Numbered from the stretch's first letter, positions 35,235 to 45,158 are shown. The stretch is 64,000 nt of DNA from Nocardioides luteus (GCF_000960475.2 NZ_JZDQ02000011.1:99533-163532); one strand, 5' to 3'. Notes: generated by a model not told the origin, from the letters alone. Numbers and translations: made by a program.

Positions 35235-35882
35235 CTATCGCTGTCCGGGAAGCCTCACCGTCAGGGCGATCGCACCGGCCAGGAGGCCGACGACGATGAT
35301 GCCGCCGACGACCAGGACGGACCAGCGATCCTCGCTGTCGTCGGTTTCCTCGAATCTGGTGACCTTGAGCTCCTCGCCGTCGCCCGGCAGTGCGCCCAGC
35401 GGCGAAACATCCTCGGCGACCTGCGACTTCTTGGCCGTGGCCGACCTGCTCGGCTCCGCCGTCGCCTTCTGTGCGTCCGCCGATCGTTCGGCCCGCGGCT
35501 CCGTCTCCTCGTCCGTCTCGTCAGCCGGTTCCGGCACGCTGGGGACCGGGATCCGCACGTACGTCACCGAGTAGCTCTCCAGCTGCTTGCCGGTGCTGTG
35601 ACTGACGACCACCGTCCGTTCCGGCGCGGAGAGCGTGTGCCTCTCGGCGCCGGCGTTTCCGCGTCCGACCACGCAGAACGACGAGATCAGGTAGCCGTCG
35701 GGCGCCGTCGCGGTGGCGGATGTGGCACCCACCGAGGTGTAGGAGCGGTCACCGGACGAGCACGTGCTCACCGGGGTCGCGGTGTCGGCAGATGCGGGCG
35801 GGACGAGCATCAGCGACAGCAGAGTCACGACGGCCGCTGCCGCCCAGAGGTTCGGCGGGACTCTACGGGGAGATCTGCGCAC
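35235..35882 (-). CDS. Secreted/membrane hypothetical protein with C-terminal anchor
   Basis: About 215 aa if started at GTG 35882 (AGGA eight bases upstream); I see no conserved family. The N-terminus RRSPRRVPPNLWAAAAVVTL is a signal peptide or anchor, ending near PPASA. An extracytoplasmic region with two Cys residues (STCSSGDRS, SSFCVVG) follows, then an acidic, low-complexity stretch (PADETDEETEPRAERSADAQ) and a C-terminal membrane helix VLVVGGIIVVGLLAGAIALT. It might be a surface protein with a type I topology. Divergent from the methyltransferase gene. Confidence 0.6.
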   Translation of the reverse strand: MRRSPRRVPPNLWAAAAVVTLLSLMLVPPASADTATPVSTCSSGDRSYTSVGATSATATAPDGYLISSFCVVGRGNAGAERHTLSAPERTVVVSHSTGKQLESYSVTYVRIPVPSVPEPADETDEETEPRAERSADAQKATAEPSRSATAKKSQVAEDVSPLGALPGDGEELKVTRFEETDDSEDRWSVLVVGGIIVVGLLAGAIALTVRLPGQR

Positions 35883-35960
35883 CCGGCGGATCCTACATAA
35901 ACACCCCGCGGGGTAATGGAGTTTGCCCGGTCCGGAAACTCGCCTGAGAGGATCGGCTGC

Positions 35961-37124
35961 ATGGATCTCGACGCCTTCGCCTGGTTGCTGACCGACGACG
36001 GGCAACGGCTGCTCGCGCGAGCCACCGAGATGACGGACGAAGGTTCGGCCCTGGCGGTGCAGACCGCGCTGCGCAAGGACGAGACCGCCGAGCACGTGGC
36101 CGCAGCGATGACGCAGGTGGACCTGCGCCGGAAGGCGGGCGCCAAGTTCGGCGATCTGGCGCCGAAGATGTACTTCACCCCCGACGGCCTCGAGCAGGCC
36201 ACCCGGCTGGCCGTCGCCCATCACCGGGCCGCGCGGCTACGCGCCTTCGACGCGGCGAGCGTCATCGACCTGGGCTGCGGGATCGGCGGCGACCTGATCG
36301 CCTCCGCGCGTGCCGGGCTCACCGCCGCCGGCGTCGACAACGATCCGGAGCGGGTCGCCGTCGCCCGGGCGAACCTCGACGCCCTCGGGCTGCCCGGCGC
36401 CGTCACCGTCGCCGACGCGACAGCTGTCGACCATTCACCTTTCGACGTCGCGTACGCCGATCCCGCCCGTCGCGGCGCCACGGGCCGGGTCTTCTCCGCG
36501 GAGGGGTGGACACCGCCGTGGTCGTGGGTCGAGACGCTCTTCGCGCGCGACGCGTGCGTGAAGGTCGCTCCCGGGATCCCGCACGACCTCGTGCCCGACG
36601 GTGTCGAGGCCGAATGGGTCAGCGACCGCGGCGAGGTCAAGGAGGCCGCGCTGTGGTCGGGCTCGCTGGCCAGCACGCACCGGCGGGCCACCGTGATCGG
36701 CGAGCGCGGTCTGGCGACGCTGACCTCCGAGGACGACCCGGGTGCGGAGGTCGGCGCGGTCGCCGAGTTCCTCTACGAGCCCGACGGCGCGGTCATCCGG
36801 GCCGGGCTGGTCACCGCCGTCGCCGCCGGGGTGCAGGGCCATCTGGTCGACGAGCACATCGCGTACGTCACCTCCTCCGCCTCCTTCGAGACCCCGTTCG
36901 CCCGCGGCTATCAGGTGCTCGAGGAGCTCCCCTATCGGGAGAAGCAGCTCAAGGCGGCGCTGCGCGAGCGCGGGATCGGGAAGCTGACGATCAAGAAGCG
37001 CGGCGTACAGGTCGTGCCCGAGCAGCTTCGCAAGCGACTCTCGCTGTCTGGCTCCGCCGAGGCCACGATCGTGCTCACCAGGGTTGCCGGTGAGGGGACG
37101 TGCCTGTTGGTGCGGCCCTTCTGA
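35961..37124 (+). CDS. Class I SAM-dependent methyltransferase with THUMP-like C-terminal domain
   Basis: 387 aa. SAM-binding motif SVIDLGCGIGGDLIASARAG near 97-116 and acidic GVDNDPERVAVAR, followed by the N6-adenine-type motif VAYADPARRG (DPPY-like). The C-terminal part (REKQLKAALRERGIGKLTIK, KRGVQVVPEQLRKRL) is the THUMP-like RNA-binding domain of actinomycete proteins in this family. Probably a tRNA or rRNA methyltransferase; the target is unknown. Start ATG 35961 gives MDLDAFAWLLTDDGQRLLA. Convergent with tsaD, only 15 bases between the stops. Confidence 0.87.
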   Translation: MDLDAFAWLLTDDGQRLLARATEMTDEGSALAVQTALRKDETAEHVAAAMTQVDLRRKAGAKFGDLAPKMYFTPDGLEQATRLAVAHHRAARLRAFDAASVIDLGCGIGGDLIASARAGLTAAGVDNDPERVAVARANLDALGLPGAVTVADATAVDHSPFDVAYADPARRGATGRVFSAEGWTPPWSWVETLFARDACVKVAPGIPHDLVPDGVEAEWVSDRGEVKEAALWSGSLASTHRRATVIGERGLATLTSEDDPGAEVGAVAEFLYEPDGAVIRAGLVTAVAAGVQGHLVDEHIAYVTSSASFETPFARGYQVLEELPYREKQLKAALRERGIGKLTIKKRGVQVVPEQLRKRLSLSGSAEATIVLTRVAGEGTCLLVRPF

Positions 37125-37139
37125 GGGCGGTCAGGGCAG

Positions 37140-38186
<1,047 letters not shown>

Positions 38187-38255
38187 GGGTTGCATTCTGC
38201 CGTGTCCACGTCAGGTCACCGTGAATCGGTCTGGGAGCGGCACCGGTCGGATTCT

Positions 38256-38277
38256 GTGAAAGAAATGTTTCTTTCAC
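38256..38277. promoter_or_regulatory. Perfect 10-bp inverted repeat upstream of tsaD
   Basis: GTGAAAGAAA-TG-TTTCTTTCAC, 70 bp upstream of the tsaD start. A related imperfect repeat (GCGAAAGAGA.../TTTTCTTTCAC) overlaps the HTH gene stop near 38362-38383. It could be an operator for the HTH product or a terminator stem. Confidence 0.45.
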
Positions 38278-38379
38278 GCGGGGAGGTTGGGCATCAACAA
38301 GTACTGCCTGGGCATCGTGGACTCACCACCGCGAGCCCAAGCCGCACCACCCGGTCATCCCGCGAAAGAGACTTTTCTT

Positions 38380-38913
38380 TCACCCGCGGCCAGCGTCCCG
38401 CCGGGACACGACATCCTCGGTCCAGATCCGAGAGGCGTCGCCAAGAGTCATCGGGGCGTGACCGTCACAGACGCTCGCCCAGAGCCCACGGAGGATGACG
38501 GCCTCACGACCGACGTCTGACTGCTTGATCGTGTTGCCGAGGGTCACGCACAGCTCCCGCCATGCCTCGGCGACCTGTTCGGCCACGAAGTCGTCGGATC
38601 GGCCCATCTCCTCGAACGCCAGGAGGGTTCTGATCGGGAACAGCTCGGCGTCCGCACATGGTATGAAGCCCGCCGCGCCTCTGGCGCCGGTGCGATCACG
38701 CATGACATCGATGATGACCCCTAGGTGCGCTCCCACGACCCGAGCGAGCCTCCGTTGGCCACCGCCGAGCCATCGATGAACCGTGGGCACGCTGGCGCCC
38801 ATCGTTTCGCCGATCGCCCTCAGCGACGGCGTCCGCATCCCCTGCAGGCTGATGGCGCGCGCCAGCCCCAAGCCGGCCTCTCGCGTCATCGAGTCGGTAG
38901 CAAACTGAACCAT
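38380..38913 (-). CDS. Putative HTH transcriptional regulator inserted between rimI and tsaD
   Basis: 177 aa with a plausible TetR-like N-terminal HTH: TPSLRAIGETMGASVPTVHR followed by WLGGGQRRL. The C-terminal part (SDDFVAEQVAEAWRELCVTL, GLWASVCDGHAPMTLGD) is helical and matches nothing I recognise. Both spacers around it (38187-38379 and 38914-38981) look richer in A and T than the surrounding genes, which, with its odd position, suggests later arrival. Start ATG 38913. Direct repeats that would mark an insertion are not evident. Could regulate its own promoter through the GTGAAAGAAA palindrome. Confidence 0.55.
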   Translation of the reverse strand: MVQFATDSMTREAGLGLARAISLQGMRTPSLRAIGETMGASVPTVHRWLGGGQRRLARVVGAHLGVIIDVMRDRTGARGAAGFIPCADAELFPIRTLLAFEEMGRSDDFVAEQVAEAWRELCVTLGNTIKQSDVGREAVILRGLWASVCDGHAPMTLGDASRIWTEDVVSRRDAGRG

Positions 38914-38952
38914 GACGACAGAAGACCACGGATGGGAAATCGCTGCCGAAAG

Positions 38953-38961
38953 TTATCCACA
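38953..38961 (+). other. Isolated perfect DnaA-box sequence
   Basis: TTATCCACA, an exact match to the DnaA-box consensus, in the 68-bp gap between the HTH gene and the rimI stop. I see no neighbouring boxes, so it is not an origin by itself; chance or a DnaA-responsive site are both possible. Confidence 0.35.
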
Positions 38962-38981
38962 GGCCGATGAATCTCTTGAGG

Positions 38982-39428
38982 TCAGCTGAGTTCGAGCGCC
39001 AGCACGATCCCAGTGGCGCCGTCGCGGTAGTAGCGCTCACGGCGGTCGATCTCGACGAACCCAGCCTGGTCATAGAACCGGATGGCCCCGACGTTGTCCT
39101 CACGGACCTCGAGGAGAATCCGCTCGGCTCCCTCGTTCCGAGCGAGCTCGATCGACGCGTCGAGGAGCGCCCCACCGATCCCCCGACGACGCTGCTCCGT
39201 AGCAGTCGCGATCCGCTGGAGCTCGGCGATCTCGTAGACGACGCTCAGCAGCGCATGGCCGACGATCGTCCCCGCATCGTCGACGGCGACGAGGATCCGG
39301 ACTGTCGGCATCTTCCCGTCGATGGCCACCTGCAGATACTCGGGCGTCCAGGCATCCTCGGGGAACGCCTCGACCTCGAGGTCGGCGATCGCGTCGACGT
39401 CGTCCGGGCCGGCCGAGCGTACGGTCAC
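38982..39428 (-). CDS. rimI: Ribosomal protein S18-alanine N-acetyltransferase RimI
   Basis: 148-aa GNAT: VRSAGPDDVDAIADLEVEAF, the acetyl-CoA loop IATATEQRRRGIGGALLDAS and the RimI-typical LLEVREDNVGAIRFYDQAGF followed by RRERYYRDGATGIVLAL. Acetylates the N-terminus of ribosomal protein S18 in E. coli; the role in actinomycetes may differ. The GTG start at 39428 overlaps the tsaB stop (GTGA). Longer upstream frames are tsaB shadows. Confidence 0.92.
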   Translation of the reverse strand: MTVRSAGPDDVDAIADLEVEAFPEDAWTPEYLQVAIDGKMPTVRILVAVDDAGTIVGHALLSVVYEIAELQRIATATEQRRRGIGGALLDASIELARNEGAERILLEVREDNVGAIRFYDQAGFVEIDRRERYYRDGATGIVLALELS

Positions 39429-40066
39429 CGGGAGATCGCCTTCTTCTGGGCAGCCTGCTCCACCGCATCCGGCCGGCGCAGATAGAGCGGCTCGGGGTCC
39501 ATCAGCTCGACCCGCTCCTCGGCCACCGCCCGAGCCAGCCACCCCGCGGACGGGCGCACCGGGCCGACCGGAGTCGGGAACGCGTCGGGATAGAGCAGGG
39601 CGCCCTCTCCGACCACCGGCACCGAGGTGGCGACCTCGGCGGGGCGGGCGACGACGGGACCCTCGAGCCGTACGCCGTCGGAGTCGTAGGAGGCCAGGTA
39701 GACCTCCTTGCGACGCGCATCGGTCGCCACGAAGAACCCCTCACCGATCCCGGAGGCGACAGCCTCCACCGCCAGTATGTCCAAGGTGCAGGCCGCGTAG
39801 ACCGGGATCTCCAGCGCGAACCCGAGCGTCCGGGCGGTGACCAGCCCGACCCTGAGACCGGTGAACGGCCCGGGGCCGGCACCGACGGCGATGGCGGTCA
39901 GATCCTGGCGTACGATCCCGGCCTCGGTGAGGACGGCGGAGATCAGCGGCGCCAGCTGTTCACCATGCTTCATGGTGCGGTCGGAGACGACCTCGGCGAC
40001 GACATCGTCACCATCGTGGAGCGCCACAGTCACCTGGGGCGTGGCGGTGTCAAAGGCGAGAAGCAC
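39425..40066 (-). CDS. tsaB: tRNA threonylcarbamoyladenosine biosynthesis protein TsaB
   Basis: 213 aa. Non-catalytic ASKHA-fold partner of TsaD in t6A synthesis. LLAFDTATPQVTVALHD, KHGEQLAPLISAVL, the conserved GAGPGPFTGLRVGLVTARTL and FVATDARRKEVYLASYD are characteristic. GTG start at 40066. It lies between the tsaE fusion gene and rimI, overlapping the latter. Confidence 0.95.
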   Translation of the reverse strand: MLLAFDTATPQVTVALHDGDDVVAEVVSDRTMKHGEQLAPLISAVLTEAGIVRQDLTAIAVGAGPGPFTGLRVGLVTARTLGFALEIPVYAACTLDILAVEAVASGIGEGFFVATDARRKEVYLASYDSDGVRLEGPVVARPAEVATSVPVVGEGALLYPDAFPTPVGPVRPSAGWLARAVAEERVELMDPEPLYLRRPDAVEQAAQKKAISR

Positions 40067-40087
40067 ACTCCCACCCTAGAGCGCGCC

Positions 40088-41032
40088 CTAGAGCCTGCTG
40101 AGATCCACACCGCGCCAGCGGGGTCCGACCGGAACGATCTCCACGCGCCGCGGGTCCGCGCCGTCGGGCGCATCGACCAGATCCAGGGGCGCCTCGTCGG
40201 CCTCGGCACGTACGATCCGGATCTCCAGCCGCGACTCGGAGAGCCCCTCGGCCAGGCCCTCGCCCCACTCGACGACGGTCACCGCGTCGTCGAGATCGGT
40301 GTCCAGGTCGAGGTCGTCGAGCTCGTCGATCCCGCCGAGCCGATAGGCGTCGACGTGAACGAGCTCGGGACCGCCGACCGTCGAGGGATGCACCCGGGCG
40401 ATCACGAAGGTCGGTGAGGTGATCTCGCCGCGCACCCCGAGCCCGAGGCCGAGACCCTTGGTGAAGGTGGTCTTGCCGGCGCCGAGGCCGCCGGAGAGGA
40501 CGAGTACGTCGCCGGCGGCGACCAAGGCGGCCACCCGTCGACCGAGCTCGAACATCGCCTCGGCGTCGAGCGCCTCGACGACATGCTCGTTCAGCGGACG
40601 GTGCAGCCGCACCGCCGGCGACTCGCGAGAGATCTCTCGAAAACCCTGACGAACCCAGAACCGCAACGTCGCCGGGAGCTCCTCGCGCGCGATCACCGCA
40701 AGATCGCCGAAACCCTCGGAGACGGCGAGGGAGGCGGCGTACGTCACCATCTTGTGCGCCACCCCATGACCCTGCTGATCAGGCAGAACAGCGAACCGAC
40801 GCAGCCACATGGTCGAGTCGGCGGGATCCATCACCACCGTGCCGACCCCGACTCCGTCCAGCCGCGCCAGCACGCCCCCGAAGCCGGAGAGGCGCTCCTT
40901 CATCGACCCCTCGGACTCCCCGAGCGCATCGGCGGGCGGGTCGAGCGGCGGGCGGGCGGAGAAGGCCGCGCGGACGATGGCGAGCACCTCGGCCGCGGCC
41001 TCCGGCCCGACCCGCTCGAACTCGAGCGTCAT
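40088..41032 (-). CDS. tsaE: GNAT acetyltransferase-TsaE fusion
   Basis: 314 aa in two parts. Residues 1-145 are a GNAT domain (LRRFAVLPDQQGHGVAHKMV, TLRFWVRQGFREISRESPAV). Residues 150-314 are TsaE, the t6A-complex ATPase: Walker A SGGLGAGKTTFTKGLG at about 180-195, TSPTFVIARVH and LVHVDAYRL, then VTVVEWGEG. Most bacterial TsaE are free-standing at about 150 aa. The frame is continuous through the junction, so this is not a sequencing frameshift. ATG overlaps the hydrolase stop (ATGA). The GNAT substrate is unknown. Confidence 0.92.
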   Translation of the reverse strand: MTLEFERVGPEAAAEVLAIVRAAFSARPPLDPPADALGESEGSMKERLSGFGGVLARLDGVGVGTVVMDPADSTMWLRRFAVLPDQQGHGVAHKMVTYAASLAVSEGFGDLAVIAREELPATLRFWVRQGFREISRESPAVRLHRPLNEHVVEALDAEAMFELGRRVAALVAAGDVLVLSGGLGAGKTTFTKGLGLGLGVRGEITSPTFVIARVHPSTVGGPELVHVDAYRLGGIDELDDLDLDTDLDDAVTVVEWGEGLAEGLSESRLEIRIVRAEADEAPLDLVDAPDGADPRRVEIVPVGPRWRGVDLSRL

Positions 41033-42123
41033 GCCGAAGCCGCATCCCGGGTGGCCGAGGCGAGCAGCTGGTCGAGCTCGGCGTTGACCTGTCCGTGCCG
41101 CTCGAGGATCACCATGTGGCCGGCGTTCTCGCACTCGACCAGGCGCGAGCCCGGGATGTAGGAGTGCAGCTTGCGGCTGTGGCCGATCGAGGTGAGCCGG
41201 TCGGCGGTGCCGCAGATGATCGTGGTCGGCACCCGGCCGAGCGTGGTGATCGATGCGAACTTGTCCAGCGCACGGAAGCTCGGGAAGAACTCCGCGACCA
41301 CCTCGAACGGCGTCTGCGAGAGCAGCCCGTCGACGAACTCGACGTACGCCGCGGGCACCTCGTCCCCGAAGGCGAACACGTCGGTGAAGACCGTCGCCAC
41401 CGAGGCCCCCATGACCCGGAACCGGTCGACGATCCCGTGCCCCCGCGCCAGCGTCCGCATGGTGCCGTTGGCGATCCCGCCGGAGAGCTTGGCCGGAAGC
41501 ACCGGGATCAGCAGACGGCTCGGGTCGAGGCCACCGGCGGTGGTCGAGATCAGGGCGGCGCCGATGATGCGGCCGCCCTCGTCGTAGGGCGCGAACAGCT
41601 CGGGGTGGTCCTCGGCGAGCGCGGCGATCGTCATCCCGCCCATCGAGTGGCCGATCAGGATCACCGGCCCCTCCGGCACGACCGCGTCCAGCACCCGGAG
41701 CAGATCGTCACCGAGCTGGTCGATCGTGGCGTTGCCGAGCGAGGAGCGACCGCTGCGGCCATGGCTGCGCTGGTCGTAGAAGACCGACCGCACCAGGCCC
41801 CGGTAGGCGGCGCGCTGGAAGTGCCAGCAGTCGAGGTTGAGGCAGTAGCCGTGCACGAAGACGAGCGTCACCCCGTTCGCCCCGCCCGGGTGCGTGTGAG
41901 CCGGGTCGACCTCGTCGACCTCGACGTGAAGGGGTACGCCGTCGGCGGTCACCACGGTGACCGGGCAGGAGCGCAGGGTCCCGAGCGGGGTCCGGTCCTC
42001 GGGCCGTTCCTCGATCGCGCGGCGGCGCTTCTTGACCACCACCGCGCCACGGGCCGCGGCGGCGACCGCGGCCGCTCCCAACGTTCCGGCCGCGATCTGA
42101 CCGATCCGTGTCGCGATGCTCAT
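41029..42123 (-). CDS. Alpha/beta hydrolase with N-terminal membrane segment
   Basis: 364 aa. An N-terminal hydrophobic stretch (IGQIAAGTLGAAAVAAAARG) may anchor it. The hydrolase core has the oxyanion motif FVHGYCLNLDCWHFQ, the nucleophile elbow LIGHSMGGM, a probable acid in ICGTADRLTS and the catalytic His in CENAGHMVILERH. No family-specific substrate signal is visible. Located between alr and the tsaE fusion, as in other actinomycetes, and overlapping both by 4 bases. Confidence 0.88.
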   Translation of the reverse strand: MSIATRIGQIAAGTLGAAAVAAAARGAVVVKKRRRAIEERPEDRTPLGTLRSCPVTVVTADGVPLHVEVDEVDPAHTHPGGANGVTLVFVHGYCLNLDCWHFQRAAYRGLVRSVFYDQRSHGRSGRSSLGNATIDQLGDDLLRVLDAVVPEGPVILIGHSMGGMTIAALAEDHPELFAPYDEGGRIIGAALISTTAGGLDPSRLLIPVLPAKLSGGIANGTMRTLARGHGIVDRFRVMGASVATVFTDVFAFGDEVPAAYVEFVDGLLSQTPFEVVAEFFPSFRALDKFASITTLGRVPTTIICGTADRLTSIGHSRKLHSYIPGSRLVECENAGHMVILERHGQVNAELDQLLASATRDAASA

Positions 42124-43313
42124 CTGTCGCCTCCCTGTTCGGCCTGCTCGGTCTGCTCGGTGTCCACGTACCGCCGCTTCATCCGCCCTCCGATCCTGGT
42201 GACGACCTCGTAGGCGATGGTCTCGCTCGCCTCCGCCCAGTCCTGGGCCGTCGGCTCGCCGTCGGCGCCGGTACCCCACAGGAGCACCTCGGCGCCGGGT
42301 TCGACCGAGGCGTCCCTGAGCTCGACCACGATCTGGTCCATGCAGATGGTGCCCCGCACCGGTCGCCGGGCGCCGTCCACCCATACCGACGCGCGATTCC
42401 CGGCACGCCGCTGGATGCCCTCGGCGTAGCCGACCGGGATCAGCCCCACCGTCGTCGGCTCCTCGGCCACCCAGGTGTGGTTGTAGGAGACGCCCGCACC
42501 CGCCTCGATCTGCTTCACCATCGCCAGCTCCGCCCGCACGGTCATCGCGGGGACGAGCCCGAGCTCTGCCCACGGCGAACCCTCGACGCCGGGCGCCGGG
42601 TCGATGCCGTAGGTCGCGATCCCGACCCGCACCAGGTCGAGCCGTGCGCTGGGGCGCAGCAGCGCTCCCGCGGAGTTGGCCAGGTGGCGTACCTCCGGCC
42701 GGAGACCGGCCTCCTCGGCGACCGCGAGCGCCTCGCCGAAGACCTTCTCCTGGAGGGCGCTGATCGGGTCGGCGGTGTTCTCGCTGGCGCTGAAGTGCGA
42801 CCAGATCCCGGTGACCCGGATCGCTCCCTCGGCCTCCAGGATGCGCGCCCGCGCGACCAGGTTCGACCAGTCGGCGAAGGCAGCACCGCCCCGGGAGAGG
42901 CCGGTGTCGACCTTGAGCTGCACCCGCGGCGTACGGCCCAGGGCGTCGCCGGCGGCGGCGAACTTCTCCAGGTCGGCGACGGTGTAGGCGGTGACGTCGA
43001 TGTCGGCGGCGACGAGGTCCTCGGCAGGCTCGCTCGGCATGATCAGCCAGGCCAGCAGCCGTCCCTCGTCACCGGCCGCGCGCAGCACGAGCGCCTCGTC
43101 CGCCGACGCCACGCCGAGCCAGTCGGCGCCGCCCTGGCGAGCGGCCCGCCCGGCCTCGACCAGGCCGTGCCCGTAGCCGTCGGCCTTCACGACCGTCATG
43201 ATCGGCGTACGCAGGTGCTCTCTCAACCGCGAGACGTTGTTGCGGATCGCGGCGAGGTCGATGACGATCTCGGCTCGCCGAAGCGGAGCCCGAGGCGCTG
43301 GGCTCGGTGACAT
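42120..43313 (-). CDS. alr: Alanine racemase
   Basis: 397 aa. PLP-dependent interconversion of L- and D-alanine for peptidoglycan. The PLP lysine lies in MTVVKADGYGHG; VKVDTGLSRGGAAF, GIWSHFSASE, RVGIATYGIDPAPG and RGTICMDQIVVEL are conserved. The second catalytic base, Tyr, is in GVSYNHTW. C-terminal tail rich in Glu/Gln (DTEQTEQAEQ). Its stop overlaps the hydrolase ATG (ATGA). Confidence 0.96.
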   Translation of the reverse strand: MSPSPAPRAPLRRAEIVIDLAAIRNNVSRLREHLRTPIMTVVKADGYGHGLVEAGRAARQGGADWLGVASADEALVLRAAGDEGRLLAWLIMPSEPAEDLVAADIDVTAYTVADLEKFAAAGDALGRTPRVQLKVDTGLSRGGAAFADWSNLVARARILEAEGAIRVTGIWSHFSASENTADPISALQEKVFGEALAVAEEAGLRPEVRHLANSAGALLRPSARLDLVRVGIATYGIDPAPGVEGSPWAELGLVPAMTVRAELAMVKQIEAGAGVSYNHTWVAEEPTTVGLIPVGYAEGIQRRAGNRASVWVDGARRPVRGTICMDQIVVELRDASVEPGAEVLLWGTGADGEPTAQDWAEASETIAYEVVTRIGGRMKRRYVDTEQTEQAEQGGDR

Positions 43314-43333
43314 GGTGTCAAGGATAGTTGCCG

Positions 43334-44731
43334 CTAACTCGAGACAGCAGGAAGGGATCGGATAACGGCAGGTATCGCCGCGGCGACACCGCTCGCGGTG
43401 ACCGGCCCGCCGGCGCTCGCCAGGGTCGCCGCCGCGCCGTGCAGCCAGGCCCCGGCCGAGGCGGCGTCGATGGGGGCGAGACCGGTGGCGAGCAGCGAGC
43501 CGATCAGCCCGCCCAGCACGTCTCCCGAGCCCGCCGTGGCGAGCCAGGACGTCCCCGTCGTGTTGACCCGTACGGGCGTGTCGGGATCCGGCGAGGCGAT
43601 CGTGGTCCGCCGCCCCTTGAGCAGCACCACCGCCTCGAACCGCTGGGCCGCCAGCCGGGCGTAGTGCAGCGGTCGAGCCTCGATGTCGGCACGGTCCTCC
43701 CGGATCAGCGCCGCCAGCTCACCCGCGTGCGGCGTCAGGATCGCGGGCACGCCGAGCGGCCCGTTGAGCGCACGGAGGCTGTCGGCGTCGATGACGAGAG
43801 GTACGCCGCTGGCCCGCGCGAACGCGAGCGCGCTGTTGGCGCCGTCGGCACTGCCCGAGCCGACCACCCAGGCCTGGGCCTGTCCGTCGCCGACGACCTC
43901 CGGGTGCTGGCGCTTGACCCACTCCGAGGCGGTCCCGACGTAGCGGACCATCCCGGCCAGGCCGGTGTTGGCGCCGGCGACGGCCAGCAGCGCGGCGCCC
44001 GGATAGGTGGCGCTGCCGACGCGGAGACCGACCACGCCGCGGGTGTACTTGTGCCCGTCCGGCGCGGGGCGCGGCACCAGCGCGGCCACGTCGGCTGCCT
44101 CGAGGCTCTCGATGGCCGGGATCGGCAGCTCGAGCCCGATGTCGACCAGCTGGACCTTCCCGCACGCCGACGCCGCCGGGTCGAGCAGATGACACGGCTT
44201 GTAGGTGCCGAAGGTGACCGTCAGGTCGGCGGTCACATGGGCCCCGTCGACCTCCCCGGTGTCGACGCAGACCCCGCTCGGCGTGTCGACGGCGACCACC
44301 GGAACCCCGGCCAGCACGTCCAGCGCCTCCTCGGCCTCCGGCCGCAGCCCCGGCTTCCCGCCGATCCCCACGATCCCGTCGATCACCAAGTCCCCGGTGA
44401 TCGAGCCTGTCGAGATCACACCAGAGGAAACGATCCCCCCTGCCGCCTTCAGAGCACCGACCCCACCTGTGTGCGCCCGATCCGACAGCAACCACGCCTC
44501 GACCCGCGCCCCGCGACGCGCGAGCAGCGCCCCGGCGTACAGCGCGTCTCCGCCGTTGTCGCCGCTCCCGACGAGCAGGACGACACGCTTTCCGTAGGCA
44601 CCGCCCAGGTGGTCGATGACCGCGTAGGCCAGCCCGGCCGCCGCACGCTGCATCAGGGCGCCTTCTGGCAGGCTCGCCATCAAGGCCTTCTCTGCCGCTC
44701 TGACCTGCTCGACCGAGTGCGCACGCCGCAT
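43334..44731 (-). CDS. nnr: Bifunctional NAD(P)H-hydrate epimerase / ADP-dependent dehydratase
   Basis: 465 aa in two domains that repair hydrated NAD(P)H. The N-terminal epimerase (YjeF_N) carries MQRAAAGLAYAVIDHL and LLVGSGDNGGDALYAGALLA; the C-terminal ribokinase-like dehydratase has ILTPHAGELAALIRED, VLLKGRRTTIASPD and TAGSGDVLGGLIGSLLATGL. Start ATG 44731. Upstream of alr by 20 bases and downstream of acpS in the operon. Confidence 0.95.
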   Translation of the reverse strand: MRRAHSVEQVRAAEKALMASLPEGALMQRAAAGLAYAVIDHLGGAYGKRVVLLVGSGDNGGDALYAGALLARRGARVEAWLLSDRAHTGGVGALKAAGGIVSSGVISTGSITGDLVIDGIVGIGGKPGLRPEAEEALDVLAGVPVVAVDTPSGVCVDTGEVDGAHVTADLTVTFGTYKPCHLLDPAASACGKVQLVDIGLELPIPAIESLEAADVAALVPRPAPDGHKYTRGVVGLRVGSATYPGAALLAVAGANTGLAGMVRYVGTASEWVKRQHPEVVGDGQAQAWVVGSGSADGANSALAFARASGVPLVIDADSLRALNGPLGVPAILTPHAGELAALIREDRADIEARPLHYARLAAQRFEAVVLLKGRRTTIASPDPDTPVRVNTTGTSWLATAGSGDVLGGLIGSLLATGLAPIDAASAGAWLHGAAATLASAGGPVTASGVAAAIPAVIRSLPAVSS

Positions 44732-44791
44732 GCGCCCAGCCTACGCGCCGAGGCGCTGCCGGGGTGGGGCCGAAGGGCTCCAACAGGCCCG

Positions 44792-45145
44792 TCAGTCCTC
44801 CAGGACGACCATCGCCGAGGCGATCCCGGCGTCGTGGGAGAGCGAGAGGTGGACGGTGGCGACGCCCAGCTTCGTGGCCTGCGCCAGCACCGTGCCGCGG
44901 AGCTCGAACCGGGGCTGCCCCGACGACTCCGAGATCACCTCGGCGTCGTGCCACTCCATCCCCTGCGGCGCGCCCAGCGCCTTGGCGAGCGCCTCCTTCG
45001 CGGCGAAGCGGGCGGCCAGCGATGCGATCGGCTTCGCCGCCTCGGCAGGGGTGAACAGCCGCTCACGCAGCCGCGGCGTACGCTCCAGCGACTCCTCGAA
45101 CCGCGCGAGGTCGCACACGTCGATCCCGACTCCGATCACGGCCAT
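44792..45145 (-). CDS. acpS: Holo-[acyl-carrier-protein] synthase
   Basis: 117 aa. Transfers 4'-phosphopantetheine from CoA to [22 protein letters not shown] contains the Mg-binding Asp, [13 protein letters not shown] the second acidic cluster, and [19 protein letters not shown] is the C-terminal signature. Start ATG 45145, 13 bases after the glmS stop. In step with glmS-acpS-nnr-alr gene order of actinomycetes. Confidence 0.95.
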   Translation of the reverse strand: MAVIGVGIDVCDLARFEESLERTPRLRERLFTPAEAAKPIASLAARFAAKEALAKALGAPQGMEWHDAEVISESSGQPRFELRGTVLAQATKLGVATVHLSLSHDAGIASAMVVLED

Positions 45146-45158
45146 CAGCGCAGCGCCA

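Noticed and set aside
38190..38520. Small plus-strand ORFs between tsaD and the HTH gene
   Set aside because: They run antisense to the 3' end of the HTH gene, carry no recognisable motif and have no ribosome-binding site.
38953..38961. Replication origin
   Set aside because: A single DnaA box, no cluster, no AT-rich unwinding region and no dnaA/dnaN neighbourhood.
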